A stretch of DNA of 49,422 nucleotides from Candidatus Phytoplasma sacchari (GCF_009268105.1 NZ_VWXM01000003.1:1-49422), one strand, 5' to 3'. Positions 9,662 through 21,909 are shown, numbered from the stretch's first letter. Numbers and translations are program-made. Notes: a model not told the origin generated them from the sequence alone.

Positions 9662-10960
9662 TTAAAATAATTTTTTTAATAAAAAAGATATTGTTTTATT
9701 AATTAAAATTTCTTTTCTTATTTTTTGTAGTAATAAAAAATTGTCTTTTATTTTTTCCACAGAAATATTATAATCTAAACTGATTTCTTGACATTTTTTC
9801 TCTATTTCATCAGGTAATATTTCTATTTTTTCTTTCTTACTTATTTTTTCTAATATAAAATAAGATTTGATGTTTCTTATAGCTTGTTGCTCAAAATTAT
9901 TTTCAAATTTATCTTTATCAATATTATAAAGTGCAAAATACTTATTGATATCAAGATTATTTTTTTTCAATTCTTGATTAAAACTTTCTTTTAAATAATT
10001 TATCTCTTCAATAATTAAATCTTTGTTTATATTTAAAAAAGAATTTTTAATTAAAAAATTCAAAATTTCATCTTCTTTTTTTTGTTTAATATAAATTTCT
10101 CTTTTTTTTTCTAATTTTTCTTTAATTTTTTCCTTTAACTCATTTATGTTTTTAACATCGGGTATTTTCATATTTTTAATAAATTCATTAGTTAAAGAAA
10201 ATTCACTTTTAACTCTAATATTTTTTAATAAAACCTCAAAAAATATTTTTTTCGAAGCTATTTCTTTATCATAAAAATCATCAGGAATCAATAAAGAAAA
10301 TGTTCTTTTTTCATTAATTTTCATTCCCTTAATTCCTTCATCAAAACCAGGAATAAAATTATTTGATCCAATTTCTAATGAAAGATCATATAAATCACTT
10401 TTTTTATTTTTTTTATTTTCATCATAAAATATTTTCAAATCAAAAATAACTAAATCATTTTCTTCAGAAGGTAAATGACTATCTTTTAATATTAAAAAAG
10501 AATTTTGTTTAATTAATAAATTAATATTATTTTGAATTTCTTCTTCAGTTATATCTTTTTTTTTAGGAATATTTTCTAAATAAATATTATTATAGTCACA
10601 TAAAGTAACTTCAGGTTGAAGAGCAAATTCTAATGAAAAATCCAAAAAACCACTTTTATCTAAATTTTCTATTTCACAATTAACCAATTTAGGATTACCT
10701 ATAATACAAAAATTATCCCTATTCTTTATAATATCTTCAATTTTTTTTGAAATTAAAATATCTAAAGCATCTTTATAAAGTTTTCGATCTCCTATTTTTT
10801 TACTAAAAATATTTCTAGAAACAGAACCTTTTCTGAATCCTTTTATTTTTATACTATCCTTTATTTTATCAAAAGCAAGATTTAAATAATTTTCAAATTC
10901 ATTGCTATATATACGAAAACAAAACTGTAAAGAATCTCCATTAATTTTTTTAACTTCCAT
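9662..10960 (-). CDS. tig: Trigger factor
   Basis: Ribosome-bound chaperone that receives nascent chains at the exit tunnel, with peptidyl-prolyl isomerase activity. The N-terminal ribosome-binding domain ends with the family signature (GFRKGSVSRNIFSKKIG; usual form GFRKGKVP). The FKBP-like domain is seen as FIPGFDEGIKGMKINEKRTF, followed by a long helical C-terminal domain. The open frame reaches 10987 through a TTG, but I place the start at the ATG 10958-10960: TAGGA lies 9 nt upstream, and the protein then begins MEVKKINGD as in relatives. This gives 432 aa. Confidence 0.93.
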   Translation of the reverse strand: MEVKKINGDSLQFCFRIYSNEFENYLNLAFDKIKDSIKIKGFRKGSVSRNIFSKKIGDRKLYKDALDILISKKIEDIIKNRDNFCIIGNPKLVNCEIENLDKSGFLDFSLEFALQPEVTLCDYNNIYLENIPKKKDITEEEIQNNINLLIKQNSFLILKDSHLPSEENDLVIFDLKIFYDENKKNKKSDLYDLSLEIGSNNFIPGFDEGIKGMKINEKRTFSLLIPDDFYDKEIASKKIFFEVLLKNIRVKSEFSLTNEFIKNMKIPDVKNINELKEKIKEKLEKKREIYIKQKKEDEILNFLIKNSFLNINKDLIIEEINYLKESFNQELKKNNLDINKYFALYNIDKDKFENNFEQQAIRNIKSYFILEKISKKEKIEILPDEIEKKCQEISLDYNISVEKIKDNFLLLQKIRKEILINKTISFLLKKLF

Positions 10961-11424
10961 TTTATATATTCCTATTATCATTACCAAAAAAAATAAAAAA
11001 ATTGTATTATTAAAAATATTCTTAATTAAAAATATGATAACTGTCTAAAAAAATTTATTTTTTGATTTTATAATTTATACTCTAAAATAATTATTTTAAA
11101 AAAAAATAATATTTGTTTAAACAGATAATCATTGAATAGATAATGAATCGTATGTTTTATTATTAATAAAAAAATTAAATTTTATTTAACTTTATTATAT
11201 ACTTATTTTATTTCTCAATATTTATTCTTAAAGATACTAAATTATAAATTGGAATTAATAAATTATAAAATCTAAACTCTAAATTATAATAGATTTAAAG
11301 CAAATAAAAATAATTTTTATATAAAAATTATTACTTTTTTATTGTAGAATATAGTTTAAAATATTGTTTATTTTATTAAATATTATTTCATTTTATTTTT
11401 ATTGATTATTATATAACATAACTT

Positions 11425-11466
11425 TGTGATAAATTATATTTTAATGTGATATAAATTATATTTTAA
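11425..11466. repeat. Imperfect tandem repeat, about 20-22 bp, two copies
   Basis: TGTGATAAATTATATTTTAA (11425-11444) is followed directly by the same sequence with an extra AT after TGTGAT (11445-11466). In DNA this AT-rich a two-copy match of this length could arise by slippage. No function is assigned. Confidence 0.7.
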
Positions 11467-11592
11467 TTATTTTAATAATTGTTTTAATTATTTTCATTGT
11501 TGATTTTAAATGTTAATTTTTTAACTATTTATTATGAATACACACTTAAAATTATACAACATTATTAAAAAATTACAAAAAATTAATTATTA

Positions 11593-11639
11593 AATGATAA
11601 TAAAAATCATATTATTAAGAAATATTATCATTATTTTTT
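11593..11639 (+). terminator. Terminator-like hairpin in the tig-gyrB intergenic region
   Basis: AATGATAATA (11593-11602) pairs perfectly with TATTATCATT (11623-11632) across a 20-nt loop and is followed by ATTTTTTT. It has the form of a plus-strand Rho-independent terminator, yet no plus-strand gene lies upstream of it in this region. The stem is nearly all A-T, so it may be weak or fortuitous. Confidence 0.35.
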
Positions 11640-11735
11640 TAAGCTTTTTTATTTTAAAAAAATAAGTAATTTGATATATAAAAATTAAAATATTTTAAAA
11701 TAGCTAATTTTATAAAAAAATGAATAAAAAAATGA

Positions 11736-11755
11736 TTTCACAAAGTTTCACAAAG
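11736..11755. repeat. Tandem 10-bp repeat TTTCACAAAG x2
   Basis: Two exact adjacent copies of TTTCACAAAG, one helical turn apart, in gene-free DNA upstream of gyrB. Each contains the CACA core of a DnaA box but differs from the TTATNCACA consensus at two positions. Function unknown. Confidence 0.75.
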
Positions 11756-12344
11756 ATTAAAACAAAAAAATGTTATTTATTATAAAAAATAAAGTTATAT
11801 AAAATTATATAATAAAATTATATGATTAAGAATTAGTTTTTTTGTTTGATTATAGCAAGGTGATTACAAAATAGTATTTAATTAATACAAAATATTAAAA
11901 ATTAACTTTTATAAAAGAAAATGATACTAATTATATAAAATTATTCTAATTTTCAAAAATAAAAAAATAAAATATCAAAAATCTTGATATTATATTAAAA
12001 ATGTTTATTAAAAATATTATTAAAAATATAGATAATATATTAAAAATAAAAATTGATTATTAAATTTTTAAAAATAATTTTTAAAATTGTTTGGAAAAAA
12101 TTATCCATATATATCAAAAGTATATTAAAAACAATTATAAAAATGAATAAATTACATACAAATTTAAAAAAAACAGATTTTAACTTTCATTCATAAAACA
12201 ATGAAATAATATAAATCACTATATTAAATATTTAAAAAAAAATTTAAAATTAAAAAAATAAAAAATAAATAATTTAAACATAATAGAGAATTTATTTTAT
12301 CAAAAATTCTACAAATTCGATAAAATAAAGAAAATATTTTTTTA

Positions 12345-12353
12345 TGTTATAAT
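12345..12353 (+). promoter_or_regulatory. Candidate extended -10 promoter of gyrB
   Basis: TGTTATAAT (TG at 12345-12346, TATAAT at 12348-12353) lies about 100 nt upstream of the gyrB ATG. No convincing -35 box is present. The same TGTTATAAT core precedes rpsU, rpmB and fakA in this window. Confidence 0.5.
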
Positions 12354-12455
12354 TTCTGATGTAAAAAAATAAATTAACATACTACATCAAATAAATCAAT
12401 AAACTTAAGTTTTAAATTGCTATCAATATAAATGAAAGAGAGTTTTAATTCATAA

Positions 12456-14363
<1,908 letters not shown>

Positions 14364-14427
14364 ATAAAATTGATTAATTAAATAAAAAAATAAATAAAAT
14401 TAAATAGTATATTAAGGCGATTAAATT

Positions 14428-16959
14428 ATGTCAAATAAAATAAAAAAAAAAATACAAGCAAAAGAAATAAATTTAGACAATAAAAATCCTAGTCTACAAA
14501 ATAATAATATTAATCAAAGCGGATTTATCAAAAAAGTAGATATAAAAAATGAAATGGAAAAATCATTCTTAAGTTATGCAATGAGTGTGATTGTTTCAAG
14601 AGCTTTGCCAGAAATAAAAGATGGTTTAAAACCTGTTCAAAGAAGAATTTTGTACGGAATGAAAGAATTAGGAGTTTATAATAATTCCAGTTACAAAAAA
14701 GCCGCAAGAATTGTAGGTGATGTTATGGGAAAATATCATCCCCATGGTGATAGTAGTATTTATGAAGCAATGGTTAGAATGGCTCAAAATTTTAATTATC
14801 GTTATCCTTTAATAGATGGACATGGTAATTTTGGTTCAATAGATGGAGATGCAGCTGCTGCTATGCGTTATACAGAAGTAAAAATGTCTAAAATAGCTAT
14901 GGAAATGATTAAAGAAATAGAACAAGATACTATAAATTTTGTAAATAATTATGACAATAGCGAAAAAGAACCTGTTTTTTTACCTACTAGTTTTCCTAAT
15001 TTATTAATAAATGGTTGTTCAGGTATAGCTGTAGGAATGGCTACTAATATACCACCGCATAATTTGGCTGAAGTGATAGATGCTTTAGTAGCATATATAG
15101 AAAATAAAAAAATTACAATAATAGAATTGATGAATTATATAAAAGGTCCTGATTTTCCCACTGGAGGAGAAATTTTAGGTTGTAATAATTTAAAAGAAGC
15201 ATACGAAACAGGAAGAGGAAAAATTTTTATAAGAGCTAAAACAGATATAATTAAATCAGATAAAAACAGAAATTCACTTGTAATTACAGAAATACCCTAT
15301 CAAATAAAAAAAACAAGTCTTATAGAACGTATCGCATTTTTAGCTAAAGAGAAAATTATTGATGGTATTATAGATTTGAGAGATGAATCTTCTAACAAAA
15401 AAGGAATTAGGATTGTAATAGATTTAAGAAGAGATGTTAATCCACAAGTATTTTTAAACAATTTATACAAACATTCTCAAATTCATATATCTTTTAATTT
15501 TAATATGATTGCTTTGGTAAGAGGGATTCCGCAAATAGTTAACTTAAAGCAAATAATAGAAGAATTTTTTTTATTCAGAATTGAAGTTATAAATAGACAA
15601 AAAAAATTTGAACTAAAAAAAGCTTTAAACAAACAACATTTAATTAAAGCTTCTGTTATAGTGTTAAACGATATAGATAAAGCTATAGAATTAATAAAAA
15701 ATTCAAAAAATGTTACAGATGCTAAAGAAAAATTAATAAAAAAATATAATTTTGATGAAATCCAAAGTAAAGCTATTTTAGAAATGAGCCTACAAAAAAT
15801 TACTAATCTAGAAATAGAAAAAATTAAAGAAGAAGAAAAAAAACTTACTCAAAAAATAAATGAATACGAAAGTATTATCAATTCACAAGGAAAAAAAGAA
15901 AGAATTTTGAAAAAAGAATTATTAGAAATTAAAAACAAATTTAAAGACCAAAGAAAAACTATAATTAATAAAAAAAAAGAAATAATGGATATATCAAATG
16001 AAGATCTCATTGAGAAAGAACACATACTAATAACTATAACAAACAAAGGTTATGCTAAAAGACTAAATTTAGATACTTATAAAAAACAAAATAGAGGTGG
16101 TAAAGGTGTAAGTGGAATTTCTATGAATGAAGATGACTTTGTAGAACATTTTATTATAACTTCTACTCATGATTATCAATTATTGTTTACTAACAAAGGT
16201 AAAGTTTATCAACTAAAAGGATATCAAATACCTCTTTTTTCAAGACAATCTAAAGGAATTCCTTTGATTAATTTAATACCTTTGGAAAAGGGAGAATTTT
16301 TAACTTCTATTACTAGTGTACATAATTTTAAAAAAATCGAAGATTATTTAATATTAGTAACTAAAAAAGGATTGATCAAAAGAAACTCTATTAAAGATTA
16401 TGAAAATATAAGAATTAATGGCAAAATAGCTTTTGTATTAAAAAAAGATGATGAAGTATTGTATGTTTTAAAAACATCAGGAAATCAAGATATCATTATG
16501 GCTGCTTCAAACGGGAAAGCAATTAGATTTAATGAAAATTCAATTCGTAAAACATCTAGAATTGGTACAGGTGTTATAGGTATGAGAATTGCACAAGAGG
16601 ATAATATTGTTGGTTCAGCAATAGTTTCTTCTTCAGAACAAGATATTTTAGTTTTAACAGAATTTGGTTATGGTAAAAAAACAAAAATAGATGAGTATAG
16701 AAAACAAAAAAGAGGAGGTAAAGGAACTAAAACTTTAAAAATAACTCCTAAAAATGGAAAATTGGTTTCTTTAAAAACTGTTTTACCACAAGAAGAATTA
16801 ATATTAATTTCTGACAAAGGAAAAGTAATAAGAATAGCGATTGATAAAATTTCAACTACTAAATCAAAAATAGCTCAAGGCAATAAATTATTTCAATTAG
16901 ATAATAAACAAAAATTGGTTAATGTAGTTGTTGTAAAAGAAAAAATTTTAAACTTTTAA
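14428..16959 (+). CDS. gyrA: DNA gyrase subunit A
   Basis: DNA breakage-reunion subunit of gyrase. The winged-helix region has [19 protein letters not shown]; the quinolone-determining stretch reads [17 protein letters not shown], with Ser and Glu at the positions matching E. coli Ser83 and Asp87; and the catalytic Tyr is in AAAMRYTE. The C-terminal beta-pinwheel carries two GyrA-box-like elements, [10 protein letters not shown] and [10 protein letters not shown], which supports gyrase rather than ParC. Compared with typical GyrA there is an N-terminal polar extension of ~30 residues. AAGGCGA is 9 nt upstream of the ATG. Forms an operon with gyrB. Confidence 0.96.
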   Translation: MSNKIKKKIQAKEINLDNKNPSLQNNNINQSGFIKKVDIKNEMEKSFLSYAMSVIVSRALPEIKDGLKPVQRRILYGMKELGVYNNSSYKKAARIVGDVMGKYHPHGDSSIYEAMVRMAQNFNYRYPLIDGHGNFGSIDGDAAAAMRYTEVKMSKIAMEMIKEIEQDTINFVNNYDNSEKEPVFLPTSFPNLLINGCSGIAVGMATNIPPHNLAEVIDALVAYIENKKITIIELMNYIKGPDFPTGGEILGCNNLKEAYETGRGKIFIRAKTDIIKSDKNRNSLVITEIPYQIKKTSLIERIAFLAKEKIIDGIIDLRDESSNKKGIRIVIDLRRDVNPQVFLNNLYKHSQIHISFNFNMIALVRGIPQIVNLKQIIEEFFLFRIEVINRQKKFELKKALNKQHLIKASVIVLNDIDKAIELIKNSKNVTDAKEKLIKKYNFDEIQSKAILEMSLQKITNLEIEKIKEEEKKLTQKINEYESIINSQGKKERILKKELLEIKNKFKDQRKTIINKKKEIMDISNEDLIEKEHILITITNKGYAKRLNLDTYKKQNRGGKGVSGISMNEDDFVEHFIITSTHDYQLLFTNKGKVYQLKGYQIPLFSRQSKGIPLINLIPLEKGEFLTSITSVHNFKKIEDYLILVTKKGLIKRNSIKDYENIRINGKIAFVLKKDDEVLYVLKTSGNQDIIMAASNGKAIRFNENSIRKTSRIGTGVIGMRIAQEDNIVGSAIVSSSEQDILVLTEFGYGKKTKIDEYRKQKRGGKGTKTLKITPKNGKLVSLKTVLPQEELILISDKGKVIRIAIDKISTTKSKIAQGNKLFQLDNKQKLVNVVVVKEKILNF

Positions 16960-17004
16960 AAAAAAATATAATATAAATTAAAAAAATTAAAAGTTCAAAT
17001 ATAT

Positions 17005-17484
17005 ATGAAAAAATTTTTTTTATTAAACAAAATATCTAATTCCACACTTTCAACAATAAAAATAGGTTATCAATTGGCCTATTTTATCAATAATAAAAAT
17101 AGTTACAAAAATAAAAATAAAATTATTTTGATTGAAGGTGATATAGGTTCAGGTAAAACTGTTATTACAAAAGGAATAGCTAAACAATTAGGCATAAAAA
17201 ATAATATAAACAGTCCTACATTTTTATTACTAAAATCTTATCAGGGTAAAAAAAATAAGATGCATCATTGTGATCTATACAAAATATTAAAATTTCAAAA
17301 ATATTCTATAAAATCGATTTTAGAAGAATTTCAAGAAATAATGAAATCAGGAGATGTTTTAATTATAGAATCTACAGAAAATATTTTATCATTTTTACCA
17401 TATTGTGATTTTAGAATAAAAATTGATATTTTAAATATCAAAAAAAGAAAAATTTCGATAGAAATTAATGAAAAAGAAAGATAA
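17005..17484 (+). CDS. tsaE: tRNA t6A-synthesis ATPase TsaE
   Basis: ATPase that drives the cycle of the TsaB-TsaD complex making N6-threonylcarbamoyl-adenosine at A37 of ANN-decoding tRNAs. Walker A is GDIGSGKT (45-52), the switch motif is SPTF (70-73), and HHCDLYKI (87-94) matches the family HxDLYR element. The usual C-terminal IEWPE is changed to IESTE. The 3' end overlaps tsaB by 17 nt, and tsaD follows, so three of the four t6A genes sit together; tsaC is not in the window. Confidence 0.92.
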   Translation: MKKFFLLNKISNSTLSTIKIGYQLAYFINNKNSYKNKNKIILIEGDIGSGKTVITKGIAKQLGIKNNINSPTFLLLKSYQGKKNKMHHCDLYKILKFQKYSIKSILEEFQEIMKSGDVLIIESTENILSFLPYCDFRIKIDILNIKKRKISIEINEKER

Positions 17485-18106
17485 ATATATTAACAAAATG
17501 AAAAAAAATCCTTTATCATTTAATATTGAAGAAATGTACAAAAAAAAATATCTTATTTTAGATATATCTATAAAAACACAAATAGTTATTTTAGCTACAG
17601 AAAATAAAATTATAGATATTATAACAAATTCTTCTTATAATAAATTTGTAGAAAATATGGTCCCTTTAATAGATAAAATAACGAAAAAAAACAGTATAAA
17701 ACTAAAAAAAATAGACGGAATTATAGTAGGTAAAGGTCCTGGTTCTTTTATAGGAACTAGAGTAGCTATTTTAACTTCAAAAATTATTTCTTTAAATATT
17801 AGCATTCCTTTATATTACATAAGTAGTTTAATACTATTATCAAGTGGTTATATCAATAAAAATAAAACAATAACACCTAAAATATACGCTAACAATAATT
17901 TATATTACTCAACTAGCTTAAAAAACAAAAAAGTAATTTTAACAGAAAATATTTATGAAGAATATGTTTTAAATAAATTCGATAATAACTTATTGTTAAA
18001 TATAAGTAACATTAAACTATCTTTGTTCACGATATTTTATCATATGAAAAAAGTTAAAAATATTCATAAACTATATCCAAGTTATTATGATAAAAATTAT
18101 AAATAA
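17468..18106 (+). CDS. tsaB: tRNA t6A-synthesis protein TsaB
   Basis: Non-catalytic partner that dimerises with TsaD. The family hallmark GPGSFTGLR is present as GPGSFIGTR (about 94-102), preceded by the strand KKIDGIIVGK. Homology probably begins only at YLILDISIKTQIVILA (about residue 28), so the Met at residue 23 (17534) is a plausible alternative start; the upstream ATG used here overlaps the end of tsaE. The C-terminal half is short and diverged. tsaD begins 24 nt downstream. Confidence 0.85.
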   Translation: MKKKDKYINKMKKNPLSFNIEEMYKKKYLILDISIKTQIVILATENKIIDIITNSSYNKFVENMVPLIDKITKKNSIKLKKIDGIIVGKGPGSFIGTRVAILTSKIISLNISIPLYYISSLILLSSGYINKNKTITPKIYANNNLYYSTSLKNKKVILTENIYEEYVLNKFDNNLLLNISNIKLSLFTIFYHMKKVKNIHKLYPSYYDKNYK

Positions 18107-18130
18107 AAAAAAATATAATAAAAGGTTTTA

Positions 18131-19135
18131 TTGTCAATTATGAATATCTTATCCATAGAAACAAGTTGTGACGAAACTAGTATAGCTATCACAAAAAACG
18201 GAAAAGAAGTTTTATCAAATATAGTTTTTTCACAAATTAATTATCACAAAAAATTTGGAGGCGTTGTACCAGAAATAGCAGCACGTAAACATCTAGAATA
18301 CTTTACTATAATTTTAGAAGAAGCTTTTAAAAAAGCTAATATCAGTAAAGAAAAAATTGATTTAGTAGCTGTAACAGAAGGACCTGGTTTAATTAGTTCG
18401 TTATTAGTAGGTATAAATGGCGCTAATACTTTTGCTTATATTCATAAAAAACCTTTAATAGGTGTAAATCATCTTATAGGGCATATTTATTCTGCACAAA
18501 TAGAAAATGAATTAAAATTTCCTAATATAGTACTTTTAATTTCAGGAGGTCATACGGAATTATTTTATGTTCAAAATCACTTCAAAATAAAACATATTGG
18601 TTATACTTTAGATGATGCAATAGGTGAAGTATATGATAAAATTGCTAGAAGTCTTAATTTAGAATATCCTGGAGGACCTATAATAGAAAAATTAGCTAGT
18701 AAAGGTAATGATATTTTTAATTTTGTTAGACCTTATCTTCAAAACAAAAATTTAAATTTTAGTTTTTCTGGACTAAAAAGCAAAATTATAAACTTCATTA
18801 ATCAAAAACCAAAATTCAAAGAATGTTTAAATGATATATGTTGTTCATTCCAAACAAGTATTACAGATGTTCTGCTGGAAAAAACAAAAAGAGCTATACA
18901 AAAATTTCCAGTTTCACAATTAATTATAGTTGGTGGTGTTGCAGCAAATCAGTTCATAAAAAAAAAATTTAAACAAAAATTTTCTATTTTAGAAATCATA
19001 ATTCCTAAAATAGAATATTGTACTGATCAAGCAGCCATGATCGGGATAGCAGCTTATTATCAAAATAAATTTTATAAAAAAGCTCAAAAAAAATATAATT
19101 TAAAAGGTAATCCAAATCTTGATTTTGAAAATTAA
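18131..19135 (+). CDS. tsaD: tRNA N6-adenosine threonylcarbamoyltransferase TsaD
   Basis: Catalytic subunit of bacterial t6A synthesis. Conserved elements in order: [11 protein letters not shown] near the N-terminus, metal-binding NHLIGH (about 115-120), [44 protein letters not shown]-like GGVAANQF and [14 protein letters not shown]. The frame opens with TTG 5 nt after AAAGG; ATG three codons later (18140) matches the usual N-terminus but is 14 nt from that site, so the start is uncertain by three residues. It is the last of the tsaE-tsaB-tsaD group. Confidence 0.95.
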   Translation: MSIMNILSIETSCDETSIAITKNGKEVLSNIVFSQINYHKKFGGVVPEIAARKHLEYFTIILEEAFKKANISKEKIDLVAVTEGPGLISSLLVGINGANTFAYIHKKPLIGVNHLIGHIYSAQIENELKFPNIVLLISGGHTELFYVQNHFKIKHIGYTLDDAIGEVYDKIARSLNLEYPGGPIIEKLASKGNDIFNFVRPYLQNKNLNFSFSGLKSKIINFINQKPKFKECLNDICCSFQTSITDVLLEKTKRAIQKFPVSQLIIVGGVAANQFIKKKFKQKFSILEIIIPKIEYCTDQAAMIGIAAYYQNKFYKKAQKKYNLKGNPNLDFEN

Positions 19136-19144
19136 ATAAAACAT

Positions 19145-20773
19145 ATGGATAAAATAAGAATGAAAAATATAAAAAAAACTTCTAATTTTATAAAAACTAT
19201 AATAGAAAAAGATTTAAAAAATAAAAAATATAAAGAAATAATTATGAGATTTCCTCCTGAACCTAATGGATTTCTTCATTTAGGACATGCTAGAGCTATT
19301 GTTATAAACTTTGAACTATCATTTTTTTTTAAAGGTAAAACTTATTTAAGATATGATGATACTAATCCTCAAAAAGAAAAAATTATTTATGTTAATTCTA
19401 TTTTAGAAGATATACAATGGCTTGGATATAAACCTGATAAAATAACTTTTGCTTCTGATTATTTTGAAGAAATGTATAAAAAAGCTTTAATTTTAATAAA
19501 AAAAAATAAAGCTTATGTAGATGATTTGGATTCTGAACAAATTAAAAATTACAGAGGAAATATAAATGAAAAAGGAAAAAATTCTCCTTATAGAAATAGA
19601 AGTATAAAAGAAAACTTGGATTTATTCAAAAAAATGAAAAATGGTTGCTTTAAAAAAGGTGAAAAAGTTTTAAGAGCTAAAATAGATATGTCACACCCTA
19701 ATATAAATTTAAGAGATCCTGTTTTATATCGTATTTTAGATACTTATACTTTAAAAAATATTCATTGGTTCATTTATCCTTCTTATGATTATGCCCATCC
19801 ATTAGAAGACGCCATAGAAAAAATTAGTCATTCTTTATGTTCATTAGAGTTTGAAGACCATAAACCATTATATAACTGGGTTCTTCAAGAAACAGAAACG
19901 AAAAATCCTCCAACTCAAATAGAATTTGGGCGTCTTAACATAACTAATACTTGTTTAAGTAAAAGACGTTTAAACTCACTAATCCAAAATTCTTTAATAA
20001 AAGATTGGGATGATCCTAGAATGCCAACTTTATCAGGATTAAGAAGACGAGGATATACACCAGAATCTATAAAAAATTTTATTTTAGAATCAGGAATAGC
20101 CAAAAATAATACCGATACAAAATTAGAAATGATGGAATATTTTTTAAGACAAGATTTAGAAAATAAATCCAAAAAAGCTATGGCTGTAATTAATCCGTTA
20201 AAAGTAACTATAACTAATTATCCTGAAAATAAAATAGAATTTTTTGAAATACCATTTCATACTAATAATAAATTTGGAACAAGAAAAATATTTTTTTCAA
20301 AATACATTTACATTGAAAAAGAAGATTTTTATATTGATAAACCAGATCAAAAATATAAAAGATTATTTTTAAATGGTGAAGTACGATTGTTAAATGCTTA
20401 TTTTATTAAAGCTTATAAAATAATAAAAGATAAATATAATAATATTATAGAAATTCTAGCTACCTATGATAAAAATACTAAAAGTGGAACAGGTTTTAAA
20501 GAAAGAAAGCCAAATGGAACTATTCATTTTGTTGAAAAAAATACTGCTAAAAAAGCAATTTTAAATTTTTTTCAACCTTTATTTCAAAATAACAATAATT
20601 TTAATGTTAATTCGTTAATTAAAAAAAAATCTTTTATTGAAAATAGTTTGGAAAAAGTTGTTAATCTAGAAAAAATTCATTTTATAAGACATGGATATTT
20701 CAATGTTGACCAAAAAGAAGGAAAAATATTAAATTTTAATGAAATCGTGCCTTTGAAGAAATCTTACAAATAA
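19145..20773 (+). CDS. glnS: Glutaminyl-tRNA synthetase
   Basis: Class I synthetase charging tRNA-Gln directly with glutamine. FPPEPNGFLHLGHARA (36-51) is the GlnRS form of the HIGH region; bacterial GluRS has a different consensus there (RFAPSPTG). The KMSKS equivalent is LSKRRL (about 271), and DWDDPRMPTLSGLRRRGY is a GlnRS signature. The C-terminal beta-barrel anticodon domain runs to the end, giving 542 aa. Many mollicutes lack GlnRS and use GluRS plus GatCAB, so its presence is notable. It begins 9 nt after tsaD and is probably in the same operon. Confidence 0.93.
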   Translation: MDKIRMKNIKKTSNFIKTIIEKDLKNKKYKEIIMRFPPEPNGFLHLGHARAIVINFELSFFFKGKTYLRYDDTNPQKEKIIYVNSILEDIQWLGYKPDKITFASDYFEEMYKKALILIKKNKAYVDDLDSEQIKNYRGNINEKGKNSPYRNRSIKENLDLFKKMKNGCFKKGEKVLRAKIDMSHPNINLRDPVLYRILDTYTLKNIHWFIYPSYDYAHPLEDAIEKISHSLCSLEFEDHKPLYNWVLQETETKNPPTQIEFGRLNITNTCLSKRRLNSLIQNSLIKDWDDPRMPTLSGLRRRGYTPESIKNFILESGIAKNNTDTKLEMMEYFLRQDLENKSKKAMAVINPLKVTITNYPENKIEFFEIPFHTNNKFGTRKIFFSKYIYIEKEDFYIDKPDQKYKRLFLNGEVRLLNAYFIKAYKIIKDKYNNIIEILATYDKNTKSGTGFKERKPNGTIHFVEKNTAKKAILNFFQPLFQNNNNFNVNSLIKKKSFIENSLEKVVNLEKIHFIRHGYFNVDQKEGKILNFNEIVPLKKSYK

Positions 20774-20829
20774 ACTTAAAATTATATAATAATAAATTAA
20801 TGTTCAATTAAATATTAATTGTGGGTAAA

Positions 20830-21909
20830 ATGAAAAAAAAAATAAAAGTAGTTATAAGAAATTTATATGAATTAGAAATACAAGAAAATGCTAAAAAAGG
20901 AGATATTATAGATCTAAAAGAAAATATATATCTTAACATGGATATAATTAGAAAAAAAATTTACGAAAAAGAAAAAAATAAAATAAAAAATTTTTTTTTA
21001 CAAGAAAAAGAAAAAGAATTGATAAAATTAAAAAATGAAAAAGAAAAAGAAATACAAAAATTAATTCATGAAAATGAAAAAATTAAAATAAAATTAGAAA
21101 ATGAAAAAAATCAAGAAATTTTAAAATTAAAATTAAAAAGGGGTAATTTTAATAATAAAATAATTGGAGAAAATTTGGAAAAATGGTGTGATAACGAAAT
21201 TCAAAATCAAATGCTTATTTTAAATGATATTTCTTGGTATAAAGATAATGAAATAATAAATGGTAGTAAGGCAGATTTTATATTTAAAGTTTATAGAAAT
21301 AAAAATAAAATAGAAAATGAAGTTTTAACATCTGCTATTTTAGAAATGAAAACAGAAGTTAAAAACATAGATTCTTTGAAAAGAAAACAAAAAAACGATC
21401 AATATTTCAATAAATTAAATATTGATCGAGAAAATAAAAAACTGGAATTTGCATTACTAGTAAGTGAATTGGAATATGACCAAGAAAATGATTTACCTAT
21501 TAAAAAAGTTCAAAATTTTGAAAAAATGTATATTATTCGTCCTCCATATTTAATAACTTTTTTAAATATTATAATTTCTTTAGCCAGAAAAAACAAAGAA
21601 TTAATTTATAATTTAAAAAGAAAAAAACAAAAATTTAAAAAAGAAAAAGAAATTTTAGAATATTTTGAAAATATGAAAAATAAAATTTTAAATAATTATT
21701 TAGTTAAAATAGAAAATAATTTAAATGATATTTTAAAAGAAAATAAAAATATAAAAAACATATCAGAAAATATTTTATCAACATATAATAAAATAGAAAA
21801 AAAAACAAAAATTATTTTAGGACACCACTTTAAATTTTTGATAAAAAAAATTGAAAATTTTCAAATAGAACAAGTAATTAAAAAAATAAATAAAGATAAA
21901 AAAAAATAA
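20830..21909 (+). CDS. DUF2130-type protein: coiled coil plus PD-(D/E)XK-like core
   Basis: Unknown function. The N-terminal third is a Lys/Glu-rich probable coiled coil. The middle matches the DUF2130 pattern as I know it: IIGENLEKWCDNEI, then a GSKADF element and an EMK triad about 40 residues later (ILEMKTEV), followed by LEFALLVSELEYDQEND and MYIIRPPYL. The D...ExK spacing resembles PD-(D/E)XK nuclease cores, but catalysis is unproved. The C-terminus is again helical. The frame can start at GTG 20821, but the ATG at 20830 is preferred (359 aa). Last gene of the plus-strand run; a very short hairpin (21910-21924) follows the stop. Confidence 0.7.
   Translation: MKKKIKVVIRNLYELEIQENAKKGDIIDLKENIYLNMDIIRKKIYEKEKNKIKNFFLQEKEKELIKLKNEKEKEIQKLIHENEKIKIKLENEKNQEILKLKLKRGNFNNKIIGENLEKWCDNEIQNQMLILNDISWYKDNEIINGSKADFIFKVYRNKNKIENEVLTSAILEMKTEVKNIDSLKRKQKNDQYFNKLNIDRENKKLEFALLVSELEYDQENDLPIKKVQNFEKMYIIRPPYLITFLNIIISLARKNKELIYNLKRKKQKFKKEKEILEYFENMKNKILNNYLVKIENNLNDILKENKNIKNISENILSTYNKIEKKTKIILGHHFKFLIKKIENFQIEQVIKKINKDKKK

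Larger units (their letters stand above)
10961..12455. other. 1.5-kb gene-free AT-rich region between divergent tig and gyrB
   Basis: No credible gene is seen on either strand; the longest open stretches (for example around 12061-12195, plus strand) have no good start or ribosome-binding site. It contains two short tandem repeats (11425-11466 and 11736-11755), a terminator-like hairpin (11593-11639), a perfect 8-bp inverted repeat (11971-11991), one near-consensus DnaA box (TTATCCATA at 12101-12109) and the gyrB promoter. It may be a decayed gene region or hold structural sites; nothing in it proves a function. Confidence 0.6.

Noticed and set aside
10961..12455. Chromosomal replication origin (oriC)
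   Set aside because: Divergent genes, gyrB nearby and high A+T suggest it, but dnaA/dnaN are absent, only one near-consensus DnaA box (12101-12109) is seen, and gene strand bias does not hold to the right (27-47 kb is minus). Whole-chromosome GC skew would decide.
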